From Antribacter soli (GTDB lineage Bacteria; Actinomycetota; Actinomycetes; Actinomycetales; Cellulomonadaceae), in assembly GCF_021568775.1 (NCBI RefSeq), contig NZ_JAKGSG010000025.1, forward strand, positions 156,751 through 220,750: DNA of 64,000 bases, read 5' to 3'. The notes below the pieces were generated by a model. That model ran no database searches, had not been told where the DNA came from, and was given only the letters and a program-made list of their open reading frames with translations. Both the position numbers and the translations under genes were made by a program. The number at the start of each line of letters is the position of its first letter. The first letter of the stretch is position 1. Below, in pieces: positions 26,164 to 34,960 of the stretch.

Positions 26164-27549
26164 ATGGCTCGCGCGGTGGAGACGGACTACCTGGTCGTGG
26201 GCGCCGGGGCCGCCGGGATGGCGTTCGTCGACGCGCTCATCGACCACGACCCCGAAGCGCGGGTGATCCTCGTCGACCGGCGCGCCGGCGCCGGGGGCCA
26301 CTGGCTCGACGCCTACCCGTTCGTCCGCCTGCACCAGGCCTCGCCGTTCTACGGCGTCGCGTCGACGCCGATGGGCACCGGGCGGCTGCAGACCGAGGGC
26401 CCCGAGACCGGCCTGCACGAGCGCGCCACGGGCGCCGAGATCACCGCCTACTACGCGAAGGTCCTCGACGACCGGCTGCTCGCCTCGGGCAGGGTCGAGT
26501 TCTACCCGGGGCACGAGCATCTCGGCGGCGGGACGCTCCGCTCGCTCGGCACCGGCGGGACCGTCGAGGTGCGCGTCCGGCGCCGCGTCGTCGACGCACG
26601 GTACCTCTCCCCCGACATCCCGGCGACGACCCCGCCACCGTTCGCCGTCGACGACGGTGCGCGCGTCGTACCGGTCGGGACCCTGCCGTCGCTCGAGCTC
26701 GGTGGGATGCCCGAGCGGTGGGTCGTCGTCGGCTCCGGGAAGACGGCGACCGACGCGTGCATCTGGCTGCTTGCCCAAGGTGTCGATCCGGACGCCATCT
26801 GCTGGGTCCGGCCGCGCGACCCGTGGATGCTCAACCGCGCCGTCATCCAGCCGAATCCGGCGATCTTCCTCGGCATGGCCGGCGACCTCCTGGGCGCCGC
26901 GGCGGAGGCGACGTCGCCCGACGACCTCTTCCTCCGCCTCGAGGACCTCGGCATCATGCTCCGCATCGACCGCTCGGTGACGCCCACGATGGCCAAGACG
27001 CCGACCCTCGCGCGGTGGGAGCTCGACGAGCTCCGCAGGATCGAGAACGTCGTGCGCCTGGGGCACATCCGGCGCGCCGTCAGCGACCGGCTCGTGTTCG
27101 ACGGCGGTGAGGTCGTCACGGGACGAGGCTCCGTCGTCGTGCACTGCGCCGCGCCCGGCCTGAAGTACTCGCCGCTGGTCCCGATCTGGGGCGAGACGAT
27201 CACGCTGCAGCCGATCCGGACCGGGTTCCCGTGCTTCGGGGCCGCGCTCGCAGGGTTCGTCGAGGCGACGCGCGACGACGACGCCGAGAAGAACGCACTG
27301 TGCCCCCCTACTCCGTACAGCGACACGCCCACCGACTGGATGGCGATGCAGGTGCTGGGCAACCGAGCGTCGTTGCGGTTCGGCGCCGACCCGGAAATCC
27401 GCGCATGGGCGAACACGACCGTGCTCAACCCGTCGCGGATCGGGCCTGAGCACGTCGGCCGGGCTGACGTGGCCGACGTCGTCGCGCGGTTGAAGCGGAA
27501 CGCGCCGGCCGGTGTCGCGCGCATGGCGGAGCTCGCCGGGCTGGCCTGA
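26164..27549 (+). CDS. FAD/NAD(P)-binding oxidoreductase (flavoprotein monooxygenase-like)
   Basis: 461 aa. The N-terminal FAD motif is YLVVGAGAAGMAFVDAL (residues 9-25), with GGHWLDAYPFVRLHQAS close behind, as in flavin-containing monooxygenase-like proteins. A second nucleotide-binding turn WVVVGSGKTATDACIWLL (about 188-205) would bind NADPH. Actinobacterial proteins of this type are unassigned; substrate unknown. It stands alone, divergent from the kinase gene, and ends in a strong hairpin that overlaps its last codons. Confidence 0.82.
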   Translation: MARAVETDYLVVGAGAAGMAFVDALIDHDPEARVILVDRRAGAGGHWLDAYPFVRLHQASPFYGVASTPMGTGRLQTEGPETGLHERATGAEITAYYAKVLDDRLLASGRVEFYPGHEHLGGGTLRSLGTGGTVEVRVRRRVVDARYLSPDIPATTPPPFAVDDGARVVPVGTLPSLELGGMPERWVVVGSGKTATDACIWLLAQGVDPDAICWVRPRDPWMLNRAVIQPNPAIFLGMAGDLLGAAAEATSPDDLFLRLEDLGIMLRIDRSVTPTMAKTPTLARWELDELRRIENVVRLGHIRRAVSDRLVFDGGEVVTGRGSVVVHCAAPGLKYSPLVPIWGETITLQPIRTGFPCFGAALAGFVEATRDDDAEKNALCPPTPYSDTPTDWMAMQVLGNRASLRFGADPEIRAWANTTVLNPSRIGPEHVGRADVADVVARLKRNAPAGVARMAELAGLA

Positions 27550-27565
27550 CCGCCCGGCGAGCTCC
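27528..27565. terminator. Terminator hairpin overlapping gene end
   Basis: Perfect 14-bp arms (GGAGCTCGCCGGGC and complement) with a 10-nt loop that holds the stop codon of the oxidoreductase. It lies between convergent genes and may stop transcription in both directions. Confidence 0.75.
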
Positions 27566-27585
27566 AGCTCAGGCGATGTTGGTGA

Positions 27586-29292
27586 TCAGGCGACGACCCG
27601 GAACGACGCGTCGGCGCGAACCTGGTCCGACGAGAGCGGGTCGACCCGCAGGACGTAGTTCAGGTGGCGGAGGTAGCGGTCCGGGTAGTTGTGCGAGCGG
27701 AACATGACGTGCGCCGAGCTGAGCGGGCTGGCGACCTGCTGGAACGTCGCGTCGGCGGCGAAGGTCGCGGAGCCGTCGTGCCGCTCGAGCCGGATCTCGT
27801 AGGCGTAGTGGCGCAGGTAGTAGCCGGGGAAGTTCACGGACTCGAACGAGACACGGCCGCTGCTCCCGGGGACCAGGCCGCGACGGAGGCGGAACTGGGC
27901 GTCCGCGGCCGGCGAGACGTTCGGGTCGATCCGGCCCACGTTGTTGGCGTGCCGGATGTACCGGTCCGGGAAGTTGTACGACTGAAGCCGGTTGATCCCG
28001 GTCGCGGCGGGGGCGTGCAGGAGCGTGCCGAAGCCCAGCTGGTCGTACCCGCCCGAGGCCGTGCCGTAGTCTCCGCCGCCGCCGTCGGGCCGGATGCTCT
28101 CCGCCATCTGCCGGACCCACGGGGCCGAGATGCCTCGGCGTCCCTCGTAGTGCCCGAGGATCGACTCCCACACCGGCCGGATGTGCCCCCGGCCGGCGGA
28201 GCTGACCTCGGTGTGGGTGGCCCACCCGACGTGCGGGGCGGTCGTGCTGGGGCCGGACTGCCAGGTGTAGTCCGTGAACGGCACGTCGAACCCGAGGTTG
28301 TACTTCGCGACGTACTCGGCAGCCTTGAGGAACCTGTTGCCGCCGTAGCCGTAGCAGTCCACGCCCTGGTTCCAGGCCATCTCGCAGAACGCGCCCAGCA
28401 GGCCCATGCCCAGGACGGTGTGGCCCTGGTCCCGGCCGCTCTCCTGGAACTGCGCGAGGCCTTCGCTCTCGTAGACGTACGGGATCGCGTGCTCGATCGA
28501 CCCGTTGCCCGCACCCGTCTCGAAGTAGTCGATGGCGCGGGCCACCAGGTCGTCGCGGTCCGCAAAGATGCCGATCGCGAGGATCGAGGCCATGTTGCAG
28601 AGGTCCCAGTTGGCCCAGTAGTTCGTGATGACCGCGCCGTTGTGGTTGGTGAGGAACTGCTCGTTGAGCGGGTGGAAGATGTTGAGGAGCATGTTCCGGA
28701 ACCGGGTGCGGTCGAATCCCGGGTGGTCGCGCACGAGCTCGGCGGCGTTGGCGAACTGGTAGCCGTAGATCCCCGCGGCGAGGAATCGGTCCGCGTTGCC
28801 GGTGACCGTCCGCAGGGTCCCGGACCAGGCGTTGAGGATCGCGACCGCGGTGTTGCCGTGCGCGGCGCTCCCGGAGAGCCGCCAGCGGAGGGCGTTCTGG
28901 TAGGCGGCGTGGATGTCGGGATAGAGCTGGGCGTAGTTGGACCCGTCCCCGCCGCGGATCACGGTCTCCAGCGGGCGCGCCGTCCAGGTCGACTGCGACC
29001 GCCCGTTGGCGACGAGGCGGTCCCAGCCGGACTTCCACGGCTGGAGGCTGGAGGCGACCCGGTCGCGGGCCCGGGTCAGGTCCGAGGCGGTGTGCAGCAT
29101 GCTCGGGTGCGCGGTCACCGCGGCTGCGGTGGCTGGGCTCACGCCGAACACGGCGGAAGCGGCGGGCTCCGCACCCCAGGCCAGGACCGGTGCTGCGGCA
29201 GCGCCGATCAGGAAGGACCTGCGGGACACCGGTGGGACGGTCGTGCGTGCGTGGTGGTGCGCGTGCTCGTGTCTGGTCATCATCAGCCCCAT
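27586..29292 (-). CDS. Exported alginate-lyase-family protein with C-terminal AbfB (CBM42-like) domain
   Basis: 568 aa. A Tat signal lies at residues about 22-48 (SRRSFLIGAAAAPVLAWG). Residues about 60-420 match the alginate lyase (PF05426) alpha-barrel, with TNHNGAVITNYWANWDLCNMAS near the presumed active site. The last 140 residues form a beta-trefoil with three repeats of the AbfB type: YNFPDRYIRHANNVGRIDP, NFPGYYLRHYAYEIRLE and HNYPDRYLRHLNYVLRVDP, the pattern of arabinofuran-binding CBM42. It probably cleaves a uronate or mixed plant/bacterial polysaccharide; the binding domain suggests arabinose side chains. Several ATGs are possible (29292, 29283 and 29280). Confidence 0.85.
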   Translation of the reverse strand: MGLMMTRHEHAHHHARTTVPPVSRRSFLIGAAAAPVLAWGAEPAASAVFGVSPATAAAVTAHPSMLHTASDLTRARDRVASSLQPWKSGWDRLVANGRSQSTWTARPLETVIRGGDGSNYAQLYPDIHAAYQNALRWRLSGSAAHGNTAVAILNAWSGTLRTVTGNADRFLAAGIYGYQFANAAELVRDHPGFDRTRFRNMLLNIFHPLNEQFLTNHNGAVITNYWANWDLCNMASILAIGIFADRDDLVARAIDYFETGAGNGSIEHAIPYVYESEGLAQFQESGRDQGHTVLGMGLLGAFCEMAWNQGVDCYGYGGNRFLKAAEYVAKYNLGFDVPFTDYTWQSGPSTTAPHVGWATHTEVSSAGRGHIRPVWESILGHYEGRRGISAPWVRQMAESIRPDGGGGDYGTASGGYDQLGFGTLLHAPAATGINRLQSYNFPDRYIRHANNVGRIDPNVSPAADAQFRLRRGLVPGSSGRVSFESVNFPGYYLRHYAYEIRLERHDGSATFAADATFQQVASPLSSAHVMFRSHNYPDRYLRHLNYVLRVDPLSSDQVRADASFRVVA

Positions 29293-29425
29293 TGCGTTTG
29301 ATGGTGGGCTCTTCGTTGAGCCGCCACGAGGTTAACGTCACCAGCGGGCCGCTGGGAAGACGTTTTCCTGGAGTTTTTTCACCCTGGATTCTTTCGCCAG
29401 AGCAGGTTGCCGCCTTCGGGCCGCG

Positions 29426-31060
29426 TCAGAAGGGTGGGGCGTTGCCGGGGTCAGGGCGTGTCGGCTGGGTGGGCGAGGTGTCGGCCGTCGGGTGGTCGGT
29501 CGGTGTGCGGCCGAGGAGTCGTCGGGTGTGGTCGTGCAGGCTGGTGACGTCGGCGGCGCCAGTGCCGGTCTGGGTGCTGGTGCTGGTGGGTGCCGGCCTG
29601 CCGAGGGTGGTGGCGGGCCGTGCATAGGTGTTGCCGGTGGGTGCGGTCCAGACGGTGTGCCCGGTGTCGGGGTGGCGGTGGGCGGTCCAGCCGTGGTGGG
29701 TCTTGGCGTTGTGGTGCCGGCGGCACAGGGATTGCAGGTTGCCGGCCCGGGTCTGGCCGGGGGTGCCCGCCGGCTGGTGCGCGGGGTCCAGGGTGTGGTC
29801 GAACGGGGTGATGTGGTCCAGGTCGGCGCCGGTCGCGGGGCGGTCGCACTGCGGGAAGCAGCAGGTGCGGTCCCGGTCGAGCACGGCGGCGCGTAGGGCG
29901 GCGCCGGGGGTGTAGGTGCTCGTGGAGTGGTCCAGGAGTATCCCGGTGACGGGGTCGGTGACCAGCCGCTGCCAGGTCCCGTCGGCGGCGAGCGTTGCGG
30001 CGGTGTCGGCGTCGATGGGTCCGCACCCGTCCAGGTGCCCGGGGTGGCTATCGAGCCCGGCCAGGGTGGTCGCGGCGATGGTGACCTTGACCTGCGCCCG
30101 CACGGGCAGCACCGTGATCCGGGTCGCGCCGCACAGGCACCCCCCGCACACGCACCCCGACCCGACGGCGGTGGTGCGGGGCACGCCCGCCGCGTACTCC
30201 GGGGCCGTCACGGTCCCCTCGATCGCCGTCACGGTCGTGTTCGTGGTCGTGGTGGCCGGCGGGGTGCAGGTGGGCCGCTCGGGGACGACGAGGCGGCCGG
30301 TGAGGATCGCGGTGAGGGCGTCGGCACGGGCCTGGGCCAGGGTGCGGGTGGATCCCGCTGCGCGCTTGAGCGCCCGCGCGGCGGTGTCGACGCTCTGCCA
30401 GACGGCGGCGGCGTCGGTGGCGGGCAGGTGCGCACTGAGCCAGGCCATCGTGGAGCCGTCGACCGGGTCGAGGTAGACCGCCCGGGCCTCCCGTTCGGTT
30501 CTGGCCTGCTCGACCACGCTCAGGTGGCGGCGGGCGTGGTCGTTCATCTTGTCCCGCACCCAGCCGCGGGACCGGTCCGCCGCCCCCGGCAGCACATCGT
30601 CGATCGCGGCCCGGCGCTGGGCGAGGGTCAGGGTCTTGCCGGCGAACAGCAGCAGGTCGGCCTTGACCACCTCGATCCGCCCGGCAACCAGCGCCTCGGC
30701 CACCTCGGGATGGGTGGAAAGGCCCGCGCCGCGGGCCATCATCTTGTTCGCCTCACCGTCCGGGACCCCAAGGTGCGCCCCCAGCTCGGACGCGGCCGCG
30801 GTGTGCTCGGCCGACCAGCCCCGCCGGGAGGCGAGCTCGGCCGCGACCGCCGCCTGCCCGGCCAGCGCCCACCCGATCAGCCGCTGCCAGCCCGCCGCCA
30901 CGTCCAGCAGCCCGGCATCACCCAGCCCGGACAGGACCGCCTGGCCCCCGTCGTCCAGGGACGGCACCGCCCGGCCGGTGAGGCTGGCCAGCACCCGCGC
31001 CAGCCCGGCGGGCACGTTCTGGAGCTCACCGGCCATGCGGCCGTCCCGCCCGGGCGTCAT
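29426..31060 (-). CDS. DUF222 / HNH endonuclease (13E12 repeat family)
   Basis: 544 aa. An N-terminal DUF222 domain (residues about 20-300, helical) precedes an HNH nuclease domain near 420-475: CCFPQCDRPATGADLDHITP, then GNLQSLCRRHHNAKTHHGW, with zinc Cys pairs and the catalytic His in LDHI. Between them is a Cys-rich insert (GSGCVCGGCLCGATR) that could bind another metal. Proline/threonine-rich tail. These proteins occur in many near-identical copies in actinobacteria and the role is unresolved. Start chosen at ATG 31060; the frame is open to a TTG at 31159. Confidence 0.85.
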   Translation of the reverse strand: MTPGRDGRMAGELQNVPAGLARVLASLTGRAVPSLDDGGQAVLSGLGDAGLLDVAAGWQRLIGWALAGQAAVAAELASRRGWSAEHTAAASELGAHLGVPDGEANKMMARGAGLSTHPEVAEALVAGRIEVVKADLLLFAGKTLTLAQRRAAIDDVLPGAADRSRGWVRDKMNDHARRHLSVVEQARTEREARAVYLDPVDGSTMAWLSAHLPATDAAAVWQSVDTAARALKRAAGSTRTLAQARADALTAILTGRLVVPERPTCTPPATTTTNTTVTAIEGTVTAPEYAAGVPRTTAVGSGCVCGGCLCGATRITVLPVRAQVKVTIAATTLAGLDSHPGHLDGCGPIDADTAATLAADGTWQRLVTDPVTGILLDHSTSTYTPGAALRAAVLDRDRTCCFPQCDRPATGADLDHITPFDHTLDPAHQPAGTPGQTRAGNLQSLCRRHHNAKTHHGWTAHRHPDTGHTVWTAPTGNTYARPATTLGRPAPTSTSTQTGTGAADVTSLHDHTRRLLGRTPTDHPTADTSPTQPTRPDPGNAPPF

Positions 31061-31429
31061 CGCCAGCACCACCACGACCACCCCCGCCGCCCCCTGTCCG
31101 GACCCCGAAGGGGTCCGGCGCCTGGCCCCCTGCCCGACACCAGCCAGCCTATCGAACAACCGTGCGACATGCCAGATGATGACGAAAGATGTGGATAAAT
31201 ACTTTATCCACAGGCCCCCGCGTCAGCGTCGGACCCGCACAACACCACCAACACGCCCCACGCCACCAACTCGACCCTGTGCAACGGCCGGTTCCACGCC
31301 GCCCGGCCCAGCTGGACGGGCGACGGGAAATGTCTATGTCGAGCTGCCGGGGCTCCGGCAGGGTGACGATCATGGAAGAGCCCGCGCGGTACCGGTCGCC
31401 CAGCGAAGCACGCCCTGCCTACCTCGCCG
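31061..31429. other. 369-bp gene-free stretch with DnaA-box palindrome
   Basis: No ORF here has homology. It contains an unusually AT-rich patch (about 31177-31215) holding the palindrome described separately, and otherwise GC-rich sequence. It serves as the divergent upstream region of the HNH gene and the aaRS-like gene. Confidence 0.6.
31190..31212. promoter_or_regulatory. Palindrome of two consensus DnaA boxes
   Basis: Arms TGTGGATAAA and TTTATCCACA, perfectly complementary, separated by TAC. Each arm contains the consensus DnaA box TTATCCACA in opposite orientation. Possible uses: DnaA titration or control, an accessory replication element, or a site for another regulator. The surrounding sequence has no further clear DnaA boxes that I could see. 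Confidence 0.6.
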
Positions 31430-32227
31430 ATGCCCGCGGACCTGCGACGCCAGTGGCAGGCGGACGCCGCCGTGCGGCCGAGCCCGCTCGACCAGCGCAC
31501 CGCCACGGCCTACGACGCCATCGCCCTGGAGGCCGCCGTCGGCTACGACGCCGTGCTGCTGTCGCCGGTGACCCCGCTGGGCACGACCTCGGTCGTGTCC
31601 CCAACCTCTCAGGACCGGGCGGTCACCACCACCCGCGGAACCGAGGTGGTGTCCGACCCGACCAACGTGCTGGCGATCGAGGCTGCTGGTCGCCTGGCCA
31701 TCGAGCCGCGGGCGCACGTGCGGCTCACGACCGTCCACCAGACGCTGCGCCCCGGACCGGTCCAGCCCGTAGCGGGGCGGACCGCCCACTTCCGTCTGTT
31801 CGCTCTCGCCGAGGCGGGACGCGGCGAACCCGAGGACGGGTTCGAGGTGCACGCGGTCGCCGAGCAGCTCGCAGTGCACCTGCGCACCATCCACACCGCC
31901 GCCGACCGCTTCGGCCTCCAGGCCGGTGTCCCCGAGGCGATCGTGTGCGTGGACGAGGCGCACGCCAGGCTCGGCGACCGCGTCAGCGCGCGACTCACCG
32001 CGATGGGTCTGGCCGTCACGCGCGAGCCTCTGTTCTCGGGCTACTACGGCGGCCTCCGCGTCCGGGTGCGCGTACCCGACCCGGCGGGCAACGCACCAGA
32101 GATCGTCGACGTCGGCGCGTTCGACTGGGTCGCGCAGCTGACCCACGACCGCCGCCACCGGTTCATCGCGAGCGCGCTCGGCCTCCAGCTCCTGCCGCTG
32201 TGCTACGCCCGCGCACAGCGGTCATGA
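31430..32227 (+). CDS. Conserved protein with class II aminoacyl-tRNA-synthetase-like segment
   Basis: 265 aa, not confidently recognised. The middle resembles a class II synthetase core: VLLSPVTPLGTTSVVSP, TTRGTEVVSDPTNVLAIEAAGR (compare the motif 2 region), RLTTVHQTLRPGP and HFRLFALAEAGRG. A C-terminal part has GYYGGLRVRVRVP and DVGAFDWVAQL. No anticodon-binding domain is seen, and it is too short for a housekeeping synthetase. It could be a paralog used in amino-acid or cofactor chemistry. ATG 31430 is the first good start after an in-frame stop. It stands alone, followed by a serpin gene 68 bp downstream. Confidence 0.65.
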   Translation: MPADLRRQWQADAAVRPSPLDQRTATAYDAIALEAAVGYDAVLLSPVTPLGTTSVVSPTSQDRAVTTTRGTEVVSDPTNVLAIEAAGRLAIEPRAHVRLTTVHQTLRPGPVQPVAGRTAHFRLFALAEAGRGEPEDGFEVHAVAEQLAVHLRTIHTAADRFGLQAGVPEAIVCVDEAHARLGDRVSARLTAMGLAVTREPLFSGYYGGLRVRVRVPDPAGNAPEIVDVGAFDWVAQLTHDRRHRFIASALGLQLLPLCYARAQRS

Positions 32228-32295
32228 CACAAATGCAAGGCTGCCGGGCACGGGCACATGAGCGGGGTAGACCGGCTCGATCGTCAGGAGTCCCG

Positions 32296-33609
32296 ATGCG
32301 CCGCAGCTTCCGCCCGCCGACGCGCCTGGCCGCCGTCGTACCTGCCGCTGTCGCGTCTGCACTCGCCGTGAGTGCCTGCGGCCCGGCGCCGGACGCGGGG
32401 CTCGTGGTGTCCGACGTCGGCCGCAACGGCGTCACCGTCGCGGACACGGCCTCCGTGGACGACGTCGTCGCAGCGACGCAGCGCCTCGGCCTCACGATGC
32501 TTGATCCGACGACGGGAGGAGACACCGTCGGCCAGTGCGCGCCGTCGGACCAGGTGGCACCGGTGAACGTCGTCTCTCCGGCGTCCCTCGCCGTGGCCCT
32601 GGCCATGCTTGCGGAGGGTGCCGAAGGGCACACGGCGCAGGAGCTGGACGCCGCCCTGGGCGCGACGGGCACCGAGCGTACCGACGCGTACAACGCGCTG
32701 ATCGCGGCTGTCGGTGAGTACGACGGCGACCCCGGGGTCGCCCAGGACGACGACCTCCCTGAGCGGCCGGTGCTGCACCTGGCCGACCAGGTGGTGCTCG
32801 ACGACGGGTTCGCCGCGAAGCAGGACTACCTCGACGCGTTGGCGGCTGCGTTCGGTGCGGGGGTACAGCAGGCTGACCTCTCGACGCAGGACGGCAAGGC
32901 CGTCCTGGACGCCTGGGTGCAGAAACACTCCGGCGGCCTGATCGAGCGGAGCGCGATCGAGCCCGACCCCGACCTCCGGCTGGTGCTGCAGAACGCGGTC
33001 GTGCTCGTGGCCGGCTGGCAGACGCCTATGGGCGACCCGTTCGACGCGCCGTTCCGGCTGCCTGACGGGACCGAGGTCCAGGCCGAGGCGGTCGGCGAGG
33101 GGCTCCACGTGGCGCGGGCGGAGCACGACGGGTGGACCGCGGTCCGCCTCCCCTACACCGAGGGCTTCCACGCGGATGTGATCCTCCCGCCCGAGGGAGA
33201 GGATCCTGTGCCCGACGACGCCGTGGCAACCGCCCTGGACGCGGCCCTCACTGCCGCAGAGCCCGCTTCCGTACAGGTCACGATGCCAACCCTCGACATC
33301 GCCACCGAACCCGTCGACCTCTGCCCCGCCCTCTCGGCAGCCGGCCTCGGCGGCCTGTTCACCGATCCCGACCTCAACGGCATCTCCGACAAGGACCTCG
33401 TCATCCAGCAGGCCGCCCAGCAGGCGGTGCTCAAAGTCGACGGCGACGGCACCGTCGCCGCCGCGGTCACCGAGATCGGCGCCGCCGTGACCAGCGCCGA
33501 GATCGCCGACGACACGTTCACCGTGGACCGCCCCTACACCTTGCGCATCGCGCACGCGCCGACGGGCTGGCCGCTGTTCCTGGCCTCGATCAGCGACCCG
33601 CGGCACTGA
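32296..33609 (+). CDS. Serpin family lipoprotein (protease inhibitor)
   Basis: 437 aa. A signal peptide ends in the lipobox VSACGP (residues about 26-31), so it is anchored outside the membrane. The serpin fold is visible: NVVSPASLAVALAMLAEGAEGHTAQELDAALG (helix B-D region), LADQVVLDDGF, VLQNAVVLVAGWQTPM, and near the end the hinge GTVAAAVTEIGAAVTS, the reactive centre loop, and FTVDRPYTLRIAHAPTGWPLFLASISDP. A small-residue hinge supports inhibitory activity. The scissile bond probably lies in the ADDT region. GGAG 10 nt before ATG. Bacterial serpins may protect surface enzymes from proteases. Confidence 0.9.
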   Translation: MRRSFRPPTRLAAVVPAAVASALAVSACGPAPDAGLVVSDVGRNGVTVADTASVDDVVAATQRLGLTMLDPTTGGDTVGQCAPSDQVAPVNVVSPASLAVALAMLAEGAEGHTAQELDAALGATGTERTDAYNALIAAVGEYDGDPGVAQDDDLPERPVLHLADQVVLDDGFAAKQDYLDALAAAFGAGVQQADLSTQDGKAVLDAWVQKHSGGLIERSAIEPDPDLRLVLQNAVVLVAGWQTPMGDPFDAPFRLPDGTEVQAEAVGEGLHVARAEHDGWTAVRLPYTEGFHADVILPPEGEDPVPDDAVATALDAALTAAEPASVQVTMPTLDIATEPVDLCPALSAAGLGGLFTDPDLNGISDKDLVIQQAAQQAVLKVDGDGTVAAAVTEIGAAVTSAEIADDTFTVDRPYTLRIAHAPTGWPLFLASISDPRH

Positions 33610-33619
33610 GCAGACGTCT

Positions 33620-33892
33620 TCAGCGGGTGATGCGGAAGCCCGTCTCGCCGCGGGGCGGGAGCTCCGCGACGTCCACGGCGGTCACAATCGCCCCCAGCGG
33701 GCCCTCGCGCAGCACGGTGACCAGGGCCTCGACGGCGTCCGGCTCCCCCTCGACCTCCGCCTCGACCGTGCCGTCAGGCGCGTTCCGTACGAAGCCCCCG
33801 ACGGGCAGCCGGCGCGCTGCGTCCACCACGGCGGCTCGGAAGCCGACGCCCTGCACCCTTCCGTGCACCGTCACGCGTACCCGCCGGGCCAT
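33620..33892 (-). CDS. acyP: Acylphosphatase
   Basis: 90 aa, the usual length. It hydrolyses carboxyl-phosphate bonds. Catalytic Arg19 lies in GRVQGVGFRA and Asn37 in GFVRNAPDGTVEAEVEG. TATCCT is 6 nt before the ATG (leaderless). It converges with the serpin gene. Confidence 0.93.
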   Translation of the reverse strand: MARRVRVTVHGRVQGVGFRAAVVDAARRLPVGGFVRNAPDGTVEAEVEGEPDAVEALVTVLREGPLGAIVTAVDVAELPPRGETGFRITR

Positions 33893-33922
33893 GCCGTCAG
33901 GATATGCGGCCGGGGCAGCCCG

Positions 33923-34960
33923 TCAGCGACCGGGCCGGATCATCGTCATCCCCGCGACCGTGGCGCGATCGAAGGTCGGCAGCATCGCCGCGGCCTCCTC
34001 GAGCCCGATCACGCGCTCCACGAGGTCCTGCGGCCGGAGCGCACCCTGCTCGATGAGCGCGAGCATCCCCGGGTAGTCGACCGCCGCCATGCCGTGGCTG
34101 CCGAGCACGTCGAGCTCCCACCCGATCACGCGTGCCATGGGGACGCGCGGGTGCCCGTCGACGGGCGGCAGGAGGCCGATCTGTACGTGGCGGCCGCGCC
34201 GGCGGAGGCTGAGGATCGCGTCGGCGCACGTCTGCTCGCTGCCGACGGCGTCGACGGCGACGTGGGCGCCGCCGGTCAGCGCGTGCACGGCCCCGGGCAC
34301 GTCCGTGATCCCGTCGGCGACCACCACCTCCTCGGCACCCAGCGACGTCGCGACCGCGAGCGCCTCCGGGTTGCGGTCGACCGCGACGACCCGCGCACCG
34401 AGCGCCACGGCGATCATCACCGCGCTCAGCCCGACGCCCCCGGCGCCGACAACGGTCACCCACTCGCCCGCGCGGAGGGCGGCGCGGCCTGCGAGTCCGC
34501 GGTAGGCGGTGGCGAACCGGCAGCCGAGAGCGGCGGCCGCCTCGAAGCTGACGTCGGCCGGGATGGCGACGAGGTTGGTGTCGGCCGCGTGGAGCGCGAC
34601 GCGCTCCGCGAACGAGCCCCAGTGCGTGAACCCTGGCTGCTGCTGGTCGGGGCACACCTGGGCGTCGCCCTGCGCGCACCACTCGCAGCGGCCGCAGCCG
34701 CAGACGAACGGCACGGTCACCCGGTCGCCGACAGCCCACTTCTCCACGCCGGCGCCGACCGCCGACACGACGCCGGCCAGCTCGTGGCCGGGCACGTGCG
34801 GCAGCGCGATGTCGTCGTGGCCCACCCAGCCGTGCCAGTCGCTGCGGCACAGCCCGGTCGCCTCGACCTGGACGACGACGCCGCCCTCGGGCGCGACGGG
34901 CTCGGGCACATCCCGCACCTCGGGGGTCGCGCCGATGGCGTCGAAGATCACTGCGCGCAT
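33923..34960 (-). CDS. Zinc-dependent alcohol dehydrogenase
   Basis: 345 aa, medium-chain dehydrogenase. Catalytic zinc ligands Cys38 and His59-Glu60 lie in GLCRSDWHG and PHVPGHELAGVV. The structural zinc is bound by Cys89, Cys92, Cys95 and Cys103. The NAD-binding turn is VVGAGGVGLSAV (about 170-181), followed by an acidic residue in AVDRNPEA that favours NAD over NADP. Substrate unknown. Monocistronic, divergent from the NUDIX gene. Confidence 0.9.
   Translation of the reverse strand: MRAVIFDAIGATPEVRDVPEPVAPEGGVVVQVEATGLCRSDWHGWVGHDDIALPHVPGHELAGVVSAVGAGVEKWAVGDRVTVPFVCGCGRCEWCAQGDAQVCPDQQQPGFTHWGSFAERVALHAADTNLVAIPADVSFEAAAALGCRFATAYRGLAGRAALRAGEWVTVVGAGGVGLSAVMIAVALGARVVAVDRNPEALAVATSLGAEEVVVADGITDVPGAVHALTGGAHVAVDAVGSEQTCADAILSLRRRGRHVQIGLLPPVDGHPRVPMARVIGWELDVLGSHGMAAVDYPGMLALIEQGALRPQDLVERVIGLEEAAAMLPTFDRATVAGMTMIRPGR

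Noticed and set aside
31189-32295. An upstream extension of the serpin frame by 369 codons.
   Set aside because: It is antisense/out-of-frame sequence over the aaRS-like gene; the serpin's own lipoprotein signal and ribosome site define the start at 32296.
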